NCBI GenBank assembly: GCA_004524515.1
Contig: SDNV01000067.1
Coordinates: 1-15,512 of the forward strand
Length of the DNA: 15,512 bases
DNA from: Promethearchaeota archaeon
Lineage (GTDB): Archaea > Asgardarchaeota > Lokiarchaeia > Sigynarchaeales > SOKP01
Direction of reading: 5' to 3'
The first letter of the stretch is position 1, and every line of letters begins with the position of its first letter. This document shows positions 14,824 through 15,512 of the stretch, piece by piece. The notes below the pieces were generated by a model that was not told the DNA's origin, searched no databases, and saw only the letters and a list, made by a program, of their open reading frames with translations. The translations under genes were made by a program, and so were the position numbers.

Positions 14824-15303
14824 TTAAGATTTGCTTTTTTGTTTTTTATAACAAGAGCAACAATAGAATTGAAGAAGGGGATTAATCCAGTAAACCATTA
14901 ATTCTTCTTTTAAATAATTTTTATTTAAAGCCGACCAGCAACATTCCAAAAAGGTTATTTCTTTCCCACACCTTATGCAGTTTCTTTTTAAATTATGCGC
15001 ATACTTGAAATCAATGAGACAAGAGGGGCAGAATACCTTGTTATTGGGATCCTTCCAGATTTTTGTAATATTAATATCGGGAATAAATTGAAATTCTCCT
15101 TTATTATTTAATATATTGAAAAAGTTCTCTACGGGATTTTTAATAGAACTCAGGTAAAGATAAATATTTTTATATTCCTTAAAATGCAATTTATGATGAC
15201 AAATAAAACAGGTTCTAGGGCTATTTAAGGAAATTTTTTCTTTTTTTTTTTTTATTAAGGCGAATTTTTCTAGCATTATGCTTTCATGAAGACTTATATA
15301 CAC
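14824..15303 (-). CDS. Cysteine-pair protein, probably zinc-binding
   Basis: A protein of 159 residues with four CxxC-type knuckles: C32-C35 (CFIC), C92-C95 (CPSC), C109-C112 (CIRC-GKE) and C148-C151 (CCSC), plus C121 and C122. They would form two zinc ribbons or one interleaved site, as in many small archaeal DNA/RNA-binding or adaptor proteins. No catalytic motif and no known family recognised. The start is uncertain: GTG 15303 gives 159 residues, while ATG 15276 (codon 10) gives 150. TATATAAG overlaps the GTG region and would suit a near-leaderless transcript starting at the ATG. Codons 17-21 contain a 13-A homopolymer. Convergent with the membrane-protein gene. Confidence 0.72.
   Translation of the reverse strand: MYISLHESIMLEKFALIKKKKEKISLNSPRTCFICHHKLHFKEYKNIYLYLSSIKNPVENFFNILNNKGEFQFIPDINITKIWKDPNNKVFCPSCLIDFKYAHNLKRNCIRCGKEITFLECCWSALNKNYLKEELMVYWINPLLQFYCCSCYKKQKSKS
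15241..15253 (-). repeat. 13-base A homopolymer within the N-terminal coding region of the cysteine-pair gene
   Basis: On the minus strand, 13 A followed by G and six A, encoding Lys-Lys-Lys-Lys-Glu-Lys. All start codons lie upstream of it, so any length change shifts the rest of the gene out of frame. Either a slippage site or a place where the assembly could be wrong. Confidence 0.8.
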
Positions 15304-15512
15304 TTATTTCCAATTTTAGGATTTTTGCTAAATACTTAGAAAGGAAAAATAATCTACATCCTATTACTAACGTCTCATATAAAAATTTTCCTTTATAATT
15401 TTATGGTCTTTTTTTATAACTAACCTTATTGATAGACAAAAATTTATACAGAATTAGTATAAATAGAAAAAACCTACTTTATTTTTAAATTATTTACCCC
15501 ACATGTTGTCAA

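Noticed and set aside
15340..15394. 9-base inverted repeat AAAGGAAAA/TTTTCCTTT
   Set aside because: Loop of 37 bases and simple A/T-rich arms; easily expected by chance here.

Overview
The window reads as a low-GC archaeal chromosome segment, most likely from an Asgard-type (Loki/Heimdall-like) archaeon. This is an inference. It rests on TATA-like boxes (TTTATATA) upstream of genes, several GTG and TTG starts, archaeal-style redox genes (FixC/FixX, GlcD next to HdrD), and a 485-residue protein joining a longin-like N-terminus to an Arf-type small GTPase. No rRNA, tRNA, CRISPR array or transposase gene was seen.

Layout. 1-675: 3' part of a branched-chain aminotransferase gene (+). 842-2269: metal-dependent amidohydrolase of the MTA/SAH deaminase-chlorohydrolase family (+). 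2315-4268 (-): fixC followed by an overlapping fixX, a flavoprotein/ferredoxin pair that would pass electrons to a quinone. 4445-5494 (-): glycyl-radical-activase-like radical SAM protein with an extra four-cysteine cluster. 5762-7402 (-): two-motif LAGLIDADG endonuclease and, after one in-frame stop, a 74-residue open frame that may be its severed C-terminus. 7403-7895: gene-poor stretch with a local GC-rich island that could fold. 7896-8564 (-): PIG-L type deacetylase. 8797-10254 (+): longin-like/Arf-like GTPase. 10501-11013 (+): YfcE/MJ0936-type phosphodiesterase. 11146-11298 (-): possible 50-residue protein with a GTG start. 11375-14025 (-): two-gene operon, GlcD-type FAD oxidase followed by an HdrD/GlcF-type double-cubane protein. 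14211-14810 (+): multi-pass membrane protein. 14824-15303 (-): cysteine-pair (zinc-ribbon-like) protein. In the last 209 bases (15304-15512) I see nothing but AT-rich sequence and one weak 9-base inverted repeat (15340-15348 / 15386-15394).

How the genes fit together. Two modules could feed electrons from organic substrates into the membrane quinone or thiol pools: GlcD-HdrD (2-hydroxyacid oxidation) and FixC-FixX (electrons from an electron-transfer flavoprotein not encoded here). The aminotransferase, amidohydrolase, deacetylase and phosphodiesterase look like independent housekeeping genes. The GTPase is the best candidate for eukaryote-like trafficking or signalling biology. The endonuclease locus and its flanks look like a mobile insertion that may be decaying.
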